Source: an uncultured Angelakisella sp.
GTDB lineage: Bacteria > Bacillota > Clostridia > Oscillospirales > Ruminococcaceae
NCBI GenBank assembly: GCA_910585535.1
Contig: CAJUFK010000143.1
Span: forward strand, 1 to 7,547
Length of the DNA: 7,547 bases
Direction of reading: 5' to 3'
Shown here: in pieces, positions 1 through 5,362 of the stretch
Layout: every line of letters begins with the position of its first letter
How positions within the stretch are numbered: position 1 is the stretch's first letter
Program-made: the position numbers and the translations under genes
Notes under the pieces: model-generated
The model's input: the letters and a program-made list of their open reading frames with translations, nothing else
The model's database searches: none
What the model was told of the DNA's origin: nothing

Positions 1-13
1 TGCGCTCCGAGAC

Positions 14-124
14 GCGCCTGCGGGCGCAGAAATGCTCCCTCCGGAAAGATGCGAAAGGTATTTCGCTCCCTGCGGGGAGCGACCAGGGCGCCGCCCTGGA
101 CCTGCAAGCCTTTGAAAAGGCTTG
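14..124. repeat. Array of GC-rich hairpins at left edge
   Basis: Four short inverted repeats follow one another with no recognisable gene. Arms 14-18/23-27 have a 4-base loop; arms 64-70/75-81 (cgctccc/gggagcg) have a tgcg loop; arms 83-90/92-99 (ccagggcg/cgccctgg) have a 1-base centre; arms 105-112/117-124 (caagcctt/aaggcttg) have a tgaa loop. The first two would be capped as C(UGCG)G, a UNCG-type tetraloop, if transcribed on the plus strand. All three plus-strand frames stay open from base 1 to beyond base 110 (frame 1 stops at 136-138), so the tail of a gene entering from the left cannot be excluded. The organisation resembles dispersed intergenic repeats of gut Clostridia; that family link is from memory and not tested here. 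Confidence 0.6.
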
Positions 125-141
125 AGCGAAACTTTTAGACC

Positions 142-154
142 CTATGTTACATAG
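142..154. repeat. Short palindrome between the hairpin array and the 165-283 element
   Basis: The sequence ctatgttacatag is a perfect 6-base inverted repeat around one central base. It lies in otherwise AT-richer DNA separating the two repeat blocks. It could be a protein-binding site or chance; nothing nearby identifies a role. Confidence 0.3.
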
Positions 155-164
155 TCGTTATCGT

Positions 165-283
165 GGGTTCTGCCTGGAGTCTTAATGGTGTTTTGTCCGA
201 AGCGCAAAATCGCCCCCACGCAACTTAGCAAGGGGTGATTTCAACCTCTCGCCTTTTACTGCTTCCGACTCCAGGCACAACCT
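165..283. repeat. Self-complementary ~119-base element with inner stem
   Basis: The ends are inverted repeats: 165-181 matches the reverse complement of 267-283 at 15 of 17 positions, with an unbroken 11-base core tgcctggagtc (171-181) / gactccaggca (267-277). A second stem sits inside, 207-216 against 232-241 (aaatcgcccc / ggggtgattt), ten pairs including one G-T. The right arm is shared with the 59-base inverted repeat described separately. No open reading frame of note and no clear target-site duplication is present. It could be a MITE-like or REP-like unit, or a structured RNA made downstream of rsmG. As a terminator for rsmG it is weak, because only a four-T run follows the inner stem on the minus strand. 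Confidence 0.5.
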
Positions 284-325
284 AAGTCCCGGCACAACCC
301 TTAGGCGCGGAGCGCCGGGGAGGGT
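267..325 (+). repeat. Left copy of 59-base inverted repeat (overlaps rsmG 3' end)
   Basis: These 59 bases match the reverse complement of 7404-7462 at 54 positions. The copy contains the 20-base core accctccccggcgctccgcg (read on the minus strand), which also occurs in the 42-base tandem units near trmK. It includes an internal near-duplicate (271-286 and 289-304, both variants of ggcacaacc followed by a ttag/taag end). Bases 301-325 lie inside the rsmG reading frame and provide its stop codon. Confidence 0.85.
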
Positions 326-1026
326 AGTGGGCCCTCCTTTTTAATCTTTTGTGGGGGGCGGGGATAGCGGGGTGGCGTCGCCAATACCTTCTCTATGATA
401 ATCAGCGTCCGCTTATCCCCGTTGGGCAAGCTGTAATCCTTTATCTCTTGGATCGCGCCGCCGCAAAGCGCCACCGCCTGCGCCCCGGCAGCTGCCTCCT
501 CCCGGCCCCCGCTCCCCTTGAGAGCCAGAAAAAGCCCCCCCACCCGCACAAAGGGCAGGCAGTATTCCGCCAGCAGATCCAACCCCGCCACCGCGCGGCT
601 CACCGCAAGGTCAAACTTCTCCCGGTACCGGGCCTCCCGCCCCCCGTCCTCTGCCCGGGCGTGGACCAGCTCCGCCGTGACCCCCAGCTCCCTGCACACC
701 GCCCGGAGAAAATCCAGCCGCTTTTTCAAGCTGTCCAACAGGGTCAGCTCCAAATCCCCGCGAACCAGCTTCATGGGGATGGACGGAAACCCCGCCCCCG
801 TCCCCACGTCGATGACCTTGGCCCCGGCGGGCACCGGGCAGAGGGTCAGGGGGAGGACGCTGTCCGCAAAATGTTTCACCGCCACCCCCTCGTCGTCGGT
901 GATGGCCGTCAGGTTCATCTTCTGGTTCCACTCCTGCAAAAGGCCGCAGTATAAGGAGAAGCGGTCGTAGTCCCCCTCGACCCCTATCCCCCGAAACAGC
1001 CTTTCAAATTCATCCCTGGGTATCAT
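301..1026 (-). CDS. rsmG: 16S rRNA (guanine-527-N7)-methyltransferase RsmG
   Basis: This encodes a 241-residue cytoplasmic enzyme of the RsmG (GidB) family, which methylates N7 of G527 in the 530 loop of 16S rRNA using S-adenosylmethionine. Loss of the enzyme is known to give low-level streptomycin resistance in other bacteria. Visible family marks are WNQKMNLTAI (33-42), the SAM-binding loop DVGTGAGFPSIP (73-84) and a downstream VSRAVAGLDLL segment. The length fits the family (about 240). ATG at 1026 is chosen over an in-frame ATG at 1065 because GGGAGGGG lies five bases upstream and the residues from MIPRDEF onward fit the family N-terminus. The start lies inside mnmG (17-base overlap with its end), so translation is probably coupled. 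The last seven residues (PSPALRA) and the TAA stop come from the 59-base repeat, so the C-terminal tail is atypical. Confidence 0.96.
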   Translation of the reverse strand: MIPRDEFERLFRGIGVEGDYDRFSLYCGLLQEWNQKMNLTAITDDEGVAVKHFADSVLPLTLCPVPAGAKVIDVGTGAGFPSIPMKLVRGDLELTLLDSLKKRLDFLRAVCRELGVTAELVHARAEDGGREARYREKFDLAVSRAVAGLDLLAEYCLPFVRVGGLFLALKGSGGREEAAAGAQAVALCGGAIQEIKDYSLPNGDKRTLIIIEKVLATPPRYPRPPQKIKKEGPLPSPALRA

Positions 1027-2962
1027 CCTTTCCCCTCCCAATCTCTCCTCCGAACGGCTTTTCAATTTCCCCCCGAGGTATCCTTTCCAGCCAGATCATC
1101 AGCACCGAAATGTCGGCGGGGCTCACCCCGCTGATCCGGCTGGCCTGGCCCAGGGTGGCAGGTTTTATCCTTTGCAGCTTCTCCGCCGCCTCCAGGCGCA
1201 GCCCCCGGACCGACTGATAGTCCACCCCGTCTCCTAGCTTCCGGTTCTCCAGGCGGCGCATCCCCGCCACCTGGGCCTGCTGCTTTTTCAGATACCCCTC
1301 ATATTTCACTTCGATCTCCACCTGCTCCACAACATGGGGGTGGAGGTCCTTCCGTTCCGGATCGAAGGGGGCCAGCCCCCGGTAGGTCACCTGGGGCCGC
1401 TTCAAAAGCTCCGCCGCCCGGACGCCCCGCTCCAGGGGGGTGCTTCCCACCGATTCCAGCCAGTCGTTTACCGCCGGACAGGCGGGGACCGTCAGCCCGG
1501 CCAGCCGCTTCTTCTCCCCCTCCTTGGCCTCCTGCTGGGCCAAGAACAGCTGATACTGCTCCTCCCCGATCAGCCCCAGCCCATGGCCCACCGGCATCAG
1601 CCGGACGTCGGCGTTGTCCTGGCGGAGGAGCAGCCGGTACTCGCTCCGGCTGGTCATCATCCGGTAGGGATCCATACAGCCCTTGGTCACCAGGTCGTCG
1701 ATCAGCGTCCCGATGTAGGAGCCGGAACGCTCCAGAATCAGGGGTTCCCGGCCCAGGACCTGGTGGGCGGCGTTGACCCCTGCCACGAAGCCCTGGACGG
1801 CGGCCTCCTCGTAGCCGGAGCTGCCGTTGAACTGCCCCGCGCCGTACAGCCCCGGCACCGTCTTGACCTCCAGGGTGGGGCGCAGCGCAGTGGGGTCGAT
1901 GCAGTCATATTCGATGGCGTAGGCGGTACGCATCAGCTGGACCTTTTCCAGGCCGGGGATGGTGCGGTACATTTGCAGCTGGACCTCCTCCGGCAGGCTG
2001 CTGCTCATCCCCTGGAGGTACATCTCCCGGGTGTCCAGCCCCATAGGCTCGATAAACAGCTGGTGCCGCTCCTTGTCGGCGAACCGGACCACCTTGTCCT
2101 CGATGCTGGGGCAGTACCGGGGGCCGATCCCCTGGATCTCCCCGGCGTAGAGGGGGGAGCGGTCCAGGTTTTCCCGGATGACCCGGTGGGTCTCCTCATT
2201 GGTGTAGGCGATGTGGCAGGGGAGGAGGTTCCGGTATTCCGCCTTCCCCCAGTTGCCGAAGGAGAAGGGGACGATAGGCTCGTCCCCCTCCTGGACCTGG
2301 AGCCGGGAGAAGTCGATGGAATCCCGGTGGACCCGGGCCGGGGTGCCGGTCTTGAACCGCCGCAGGGGGAGGCCCAGCTCCAGGAGGCACCGGGTCAGCT
2401 CCCGGGCGGGGTGGGAGCCGTCAGGGCCGCTTTCCTGGGAGAATTCCCCCACAAAGACCCGGCCTCCCAAATAGGTCCCGGTGGCGATGATGGCGGCCTT
2501 TACCTCGTACCGTCCCCCCATGGTTGTGGTGACGGAGGCCACCCGGCCCCCTTCGTCCAACAATACCGAGGCCACCTCCCCCTGGCGGACCAGGAGGCCG
2601 GGGGTGGATTCCACCTTTTCCTTCATATACCGGTGGTAGGCCATCCGGTCCGACTGGACCCGAAGGGAGTGGACGGCGGGGCCCTTGCCCCGGTTGAGCA
2701 TCCGGCTTTGGAGCATGGTGGCGTCGGCGGCCCGGCCCATCTCCCCGCCCAGGGCGTCCAGCTCCCGGACCAGGTGGCCCTTGGCGGTGCCGCCGATGGA
2801 GGGGTTGCAGGGCATATTGGCGATGGCATCCAGGCTGATGGTAAACAGAACCACCGAACAGCCCAGCCGGGCGGCGGCCAAAGCGGCCTCCACCCCGGCG
2901 TGCCCCGCCCCGATGACGGCGATGTCGAAGGTTCCGGCGTGATAGGGGACCGGTGTAAGCAT
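1010..2962 (-). CDS. mnmG: tRNA uridine-5-carboxymethylaminomethyl synthesis enzyme MnmG (GidA)
   Basis: This encodes a 650-residue FAD protein. With MnmE it installs the (carboxymethyl)aminomethyl group at C5 of wobble U34 in certain tRNAs, using methylene-tetrahydrofolate as carbon source. The N-terminal dinucleotide-binding loop is IGAGHAG (17-23). MPCNPSIGG (50-58) holds a conserved Cys52, KGPAVHSLRVQSDR lies at 93-106, RFKTGTPAR at 202-210, and GPRYCPSIEDK holds Cys284, matching the second conserved family cysteine. The C-terminal ISGVSPADIS motif (about 610-619), used for MnmE/tRNA contacts, is intact. The length is slightly above the usual ~625-630 because of a charged tail overlapping rsmG. 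ATG at 2962 is preferred; a TTG two codons upstream (2968) is also possible. mnmE, often the upstream neighbour in Firmicutes, is not present in this window. A promoter at 3086-3114 would start a ~117-base leader. Confidence 0.97.
   Translation of the reverse strand: MLTPVPYHAGTFDIAVIGAGHAGVEAALAAARLGCSVVLFTISLDAIANMPCNPSIGGTAKGHLVRELDALGGEMGRAADATMLQSRMLNRGKGPAVHSLRVQSDRMAYHRYMKEKVESTPGLLVRQGEVASVLLDEGGRVASVTTTMGGRYEVKAAIIATGTYLGGRVFVGEFSQESGPDGSHPARELTRCLLELGLPLRRFKTGTPARVHRDSIDFSRLQVQEGDEPIVPFSFGNWGKAEYRNLLPCHIAYTNEETHRVIRENLDRSPLYAGEIQGIGPRYCPSIEDKVVRFADKERHQLFIEPMGLDTREMYLQGMSSSLPEEVQLQMYRTIPGLEKVQLMRTAYAIEYDCIDPTALRPTLEVKTVPGLYGAGQFNGSSGYEEAAVQGFVAGVNAAHQVLGREPLILERSGSYIGTLIDDLVTKGCMDPYRMMTSRSEYRLLLRQDNADVRLMPVGHGLGLIGEEQYQLFLAQQEAKEGEKKRLAGLTVPACPAVNDWLESVGSTPLERGVRAAELLKRPQVTYRGLAPFDPERKDLHPHVVEQVEIEVKYEGYLKKQQAQVAGMRRLENRKLGDGVDYQSVRGLRLEAAEKLQRIKPATLGQASRISGVSPADISVLMIWLERIPRGEIEKPFGGEIGRGKDDTQG
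1032..1039 (-). promoter_or_regulatory. Ribosome binding site of rsmG inside mnmG
   Basis: GGGAGGGG (minus strand) ends five bases before the ATG at 1026; its GGAGG core is seven bases away. It lies within the last codons of mnmG, and it decides the rsmG start in favour of 1026. Confidence 0.75.
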
Positions 2963-2969
2963 AGGCAAT

Positions 2970-2985
2970 CTTCCTTTATCCTCCT
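2970..2985 (-). promoter_or_regulatory. Two candidate ribosome binding sites for mnmG
   Basis: AAGGAAG (2970-2976) is seven bases from ATG 2962. AGGAGG (2980-2985) is 11 bases from the alternative TTG 2968 and 17 from the ATG. The nearer site favours ATG 2962, while the stronger one would suit TTG 2968. The protein differs by only two residues. Confidence 0.5.
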
Positions 2986-2999
2986 GCGTAACAGAAGGG

Positions 3000-3037
3000 A
3001 AAAAATCATTTCCCCCAACCGGGGGACAGTTGGGGGA
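3000..3037 (-). promoter_or_regulatory. Leader hairpin plus T-run ahead of mnmG (possible attenuator)
   Basis: On the minus strand TCCCCCAAC (3037-3029) and GTTGGGGGA (3019-3011) form a perfect nine-pair stem with a nine-base loop. Five bases later comes a run of six Ts (3005-3000). The hairpin sits between the predicted mnmG promoter and its ribosome binding sites, so it could end or attenuate transcription in the leader. The gap between stem and T-run is longer than in a classic intrinsic terminator, so efficiency is doubtful. Confidence 0.4.
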
Positions 3038-3085
3038 GGGGGTGCGGGGAACCGGGTATTTCCAGGGGAATGGGGGGTTTTGCCC

Positions 3086-3114
3086 ATTATACTACATCTC
3101 TGCTCGAAATTCAA
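3086..3114 (-). promoter_or_regulatory. Sigma-A-type promoter for mnmG-rsmG
   Basis: On the minus strand TTGAAT (3114-3109) is followed after exactly 17 bases by TATAAT (3091-3086). The -10 matches the housekeeping consensus fully and the -35 matches at four of six positions. Transcription should begin near 3079, giving a leader of about 117 bases before ATG 2962. It is the best promoter-like sequence I found in the window, and it argues that mnmG-rsmG is transcribed separately from the lipoprotein genes. Confidence 0.7.
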
Positions 3115-3261
3115 TCAAAGATTGCGGGTGGGGGCTGCTTCTGATTGCTAACGCTGTGCTATTTACTAGTCTGTGGTCTTTTGGGTGCCACTCGATACCC
3201 TTCCATTCTGGGATCTGTCTCGTTTTGAAGGTCTTAGTCTCGTTTCGCCTCGCCTGCGGTG

Positions 3262-3278
3262 CCGCCGCCGGGCGGCGG
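3262..3278. repeat. GC-only palindrome in intergenic region
   Basis: ccgccgcc and ggcggcgg are perfect eight-base arms around one G. They follow a CG-rich cctgcggtg stretch similar in style to the hairpin repeats at the window edges. In RNA this could fold on itself or pair with a similar element elsewhere. Confidence 0.5.
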
Positions 3279-3296
3279 GGGGATTGATTGAGGGGC

Positions 3297-3322
3297 GGGG
3301 TAAGGAAAAAACGCCCTTCCCC
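3297..3322 (-). terminator. Weak hairpin downstream of the lipoprotein operon
   Basis: On the minus strand GGGGAAGG (3322-3315) pairs with CCTTACCCC (3305-3297), leaving one bulged A. The T-run (six Ts) lies in the loop rather than after the stem, so this is not a standard intrinsic terminator. It is the best-positioned stem downstream of the 3415 stop, about 95 bases away. Confidence 0.25.
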
Positions 3323-3414
3323 TACCCACATCCCAACTTGTAATTTTTTGCTGTCCGCTCCTATGGGGCCTTTTACAAGGGTCAGCCCAATACTACAAGT
3401 CCTCCTTTTATTAT

Positions 3415-5163
3415 CTATCTTTCTACAGGGGTGTGTTCAAAGGACAAGAACCGAACGTTCCCATCCTTGACCTCCAGACGCAGGGTCTCCATATGGGTGA
3501 CTTCAAAGGGAGACTCTTTCGCGGTACTCATCTGGGCGATGATGGTCACAACGTCCCCCTCCACCTTTGTTTCCACCAGGTCCCGAGCGAAATACCTTCC
3601 TCCCAGGCTGGAAAATTCGGGGGTGGAGAAGGTCCCTTCCCCTGGGTCGTAGCCCTCCCCGCAGCTGGTCTCCTGGAGGCGGAAGGTGTAGGTCCCTTCC
3701 CCGAAGCATTGGTCCAGCCGGTAGGTCACTACGTCCAGGGGGATGACGTAGACCGCGTCCTCCGCTTTATCCCCGGGGTAGTAGAAAAAGGGCCAGCCCT
3801 CCATGGAGCGGAAAAAGAAATGGAGCAGGTCCTCCGAGGAAAGCTCCGATGGGGAGTCAAAGCTGGTTTTCTCCCCGTCACGCCGGTTGCCCACGGCGGC
3901 GTAAGCGGCGTCTACAAACTGGAGCAGTTCCTCCGGGGAACGTTCCGCCAGGAAGTCCTCCGAGGTCTTGCCCGAAAAGTCCGGCAGCTTGGAGCGTCCC
4001 AACTTTTCCCGTATAGGCATATGATCGTAGGACAAAAACCGGATGGATCCATCCTTAACTTCCAGGCGCACAGTCTCCACCGATGTCGGCAGGATTGGCG
4101 GGTCCAGGGTCATGGTGTGGGCGGTGATGGTCACGATGTCCCCTTCCGCCTCTGCCCCGACCAGTTCCCGGGATATGGTATCCCCGAAGCCAAAAAAGCC
4201 CGGAGTGGTAAGGGTTTTTGCCACCGGGTCGTAGTATTCTTTCTCGTTGCTTTCCTCCACCTGCAAGGTATAGGTCCCTTCTCCGAAACAGCGGTCCAGC
4301 TGGCTCGTCACCGCCTCCAGGGGGATGAGGTGATCCCCCCACTCTCCGTCCTCTCCGGGGCGGTAAAAGTCCCAGGAATCCATGGTGCGGAAAAAGAAGC
4401 TGAACAGGTCGTCGGAGGAAAGCTCTGCCGGAGAATCAAAGCCGTCCCGCTCCTGGAAGGGCCGCCCGCCGATGGCGGAATAGGCAGCATCCATATACTG
4501 TAGCAGTTCCTCCGGGGTTCGCTCCGCCAGAAAGTCCTCCGGGGTCTTGCCCAAAAAGGCTGGCAGTTTGGAACAGCCCAGCCTTTCCCGCACAGGGGCG
4601 TGTTCAAAGGACAAAAACCGGACCGCCCCGTCCTTGACCTCCAGGCGCAGGGTCTCAAGACGGGTGACTTCCACGGACCGCGCCACAATGGTCGCCTGGG
4701 TGGTGATGGTCACGATGTCCCCTTCCGCCTTTGCCCCCAACAGCACCCGGGGGACGGGCTCCCTAGGCTCACCAAAAACCGGAACGGTCAAGGTTTTTGT
4801 CGCCGGGTCGTAGTTCTCCCGGTAGGCGGTTCCCTCTATTTGCAGATAGTAATATTTCCCTTCCCCGAAACAGCGGTCCAGCTGCTTCTTCACCGCCTCC
4901 AAGGGGATCCGGAAATCCCCCGGCTCTCCGTCCTTTCCGGGGCAGTAAAAATCCTGGGGCTCCATGGTTTGGAAGAAGAAGTTGACGAGGTCGCTGACCG
5001 AGATCAGCCACGGGGAATGGAAGCCGTGCCGCCCCCGGTAAGATGGGTCGCTGACGGTGGAGTAGGCGGCATCCATATACTGTAGCAGTTCCTCCGGGGA
5101 ACGTTCCGCTAGGAAGTCCTCCGAAGTCTGCCCCTGGAACTCCGGCAGCAGGGAATGGCCCAG
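3415..5163 (-). repeat. Three tandem intragenic repeats, periods 582 and 579 bp
   Basis: Units run 5163-4582, 4581-4003 and 4002-3415 in transcription order. The equivalent EDFLAER motifs are 582 and 579 bases apart. Similarity is visible in DNA as well as protein: atactgtagcagttcctcc occurs identically in units 1 and 2, and gtgttcaaaggacaa in units 1 and 3. The pairwise similarity changes along the unit, which suggests duplication followed by exchange between copies. Confidence 0.92.
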
Positions 5164-5328
5164 GTTTTTCTCCCCCGGGACCTGGGGTCCCTGGGAGGAC
5201 GGCTCCTCCCGGCTCTCCGCCGGAAAAGGGATCTCCCCCGGCAGGGAGGAAGAAGGGGGCGGCCCTCCGCCGCAGGCGGAAAGGAGCAGAAGGCATAAGG
5301 CCAGAAACAGAGCAATCGCTTTTTTCAC
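3415..5328 (-). CDS. Lipoprotein with three tandem copies of a ~194-residue domain, function unknown
   Basis: This encodes 637 residues. A signal peptide (KK, then a leucine-rich core 4-16) ends in the lipobox LSAC with Cys19 as the lipid-bearing residue, so the mature protein should sit on the outer face of the membrane. Residues ~22-55 are a Pro/Ser/Glu linker. Three consecutive repeats follow, at about 56-249, 250-442 and 443-637, each with the order EDFLAERxPEELLQ, a FFFxxM segment, IPLxxVxxxLDxCFGEG, YDP, EGDxVTI and LRLEVKDGxxRFLS. The protein stops exactly where a fourth repeat would begin. I do not recognise the domain; single-copy relatives with a similar IPL...CF...YD...VTI pattern seem common in Oscillospiraceae lipoproteins, but this is from memory. 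The start is GTG at 5328, supported by AAAGGAGG five bases upstream and by the signal peptide. It lies 34 bases behind the GLUG lipoprotein gene, so the two are probably one operon. Confidence 0.9.
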   Translation of the reverse strand: MKKAIALFLALCLLLLSACGGGPPPSSSLPGEIPFPAESREEPSSQGPQVPGEKNLGHSLLPEFQGQTSEDFLAERSPEELLQYMDAAYSTVSDPSYRGRHGFHSPWLISVSDLVNFFFQTMEPQDFYCPGKDGEPGDFRIPLEAVKKQLDRCFGEGKYYYLQIEGTAYRENYDPATKTLTVPVFGEPREPVPRVLLGAKAEGDIVTITTQATIVARSVEVTRLETLRLEVKDGAVRFLSFEHAPVRERLGCSKLPAFLGKTPEDFLAERTPEELLQYMDAAYSAIGGRPFQERDGFDSPAELSSDDLFSFFFRTMDSWDFYRPGEDGEWGDHLIPLEAVTSQLDRCFGEGTYTLQVEESNEKEYYDPVAKTLTTPGFFGFGDTISRELVGAEAEGDIVTITAHTMTLDPPILPTSVETVRLEVKDGSIRFLSYDHMPIREKLGRSKLPDFSGKTSEDFLAERSPEELLQFVDAAYAAVGNRRDGEKTSFDSPSELSSEDLLHFFFRSMEGWPFFYYPGDKAEDAVYVIPLDVVTYRLDQCFGEGTYTFRLQETSCGEGYDPGEGTFSTPEFSSLGGRYFARDLVETKVEGDVVTIIAQMSTAKESPFEVTHMETLRLEVKDGNVRFLSFEHTPVER

Positions 5329-5333
5329 AGGGG

Positions 5334-5341
5334 CCTCCTTT
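5334..5341 (-). promoter_or_regulatory. Ribosome binding site for the GTG-started lipoprotein
   Basis: AAAGGAGG on the minus strand lies five bases before GTG 5328. It decides the start in favour of GTG over in-frame starts further upstream, which would add residues ahead of the signal peptide. It sits in the 34-base gap after the GLUG lipoprotein stop. Confidence 0.75.
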
Positions 5342-5362
5342 CTCTCGAAAGGACGTGGAACG

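Larger units (their letters stand above)
3115..3414. other. 300-base intergenic stretch without a convincing gene
   Basis: This stretch between the triplicated lipoprotein and the mnmG promoter contains several small structures. These are a 20-base-spaced direct repeat of gtctcgttt (3217-3225, 3237-3245), a 17-base GC palindrome (3262-3278), a bulged hairpin (3297-3322), and acttgta (3336-3342), which is complementary to both ttacaag (3373-3379, six pairs) and tacaagt (3394-3400). A 79-codon minus-strand frame (3331-3092) crosses it, but it has no convincing ribosome binding site and ends inside the promoter spacer. No clear intrinsic terminator with a T-run follows the lipoprotein gene. Confidence 0.6.

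Noticed and set aside
207..241. Intrinsic terminator for rsmG
   Set aside because: The stem is plausible, but the loop is 15 bases and only a four-T run follows on the minus strand.
165..283. tRNA gene
   Set aside because: No acceptor/anticodon/T-arm arrangement or T-arm consensus could be found; the pairing is a simple nested stem.
1334..3151. 605-codon open frame on the plus strand, antisense to mnmG
   Set aside because: Its Gly/Pro/Val-rich product has no domain, and it mirrors the codon bias of a clear high-GC gene on the other strand.
3433..4503. 356-codon plus-strand frame opposite the triplicated lipoprotein
   Set aside because: It is an antisense shadow; its apparent internal repeats are the complement of the real tandem units.
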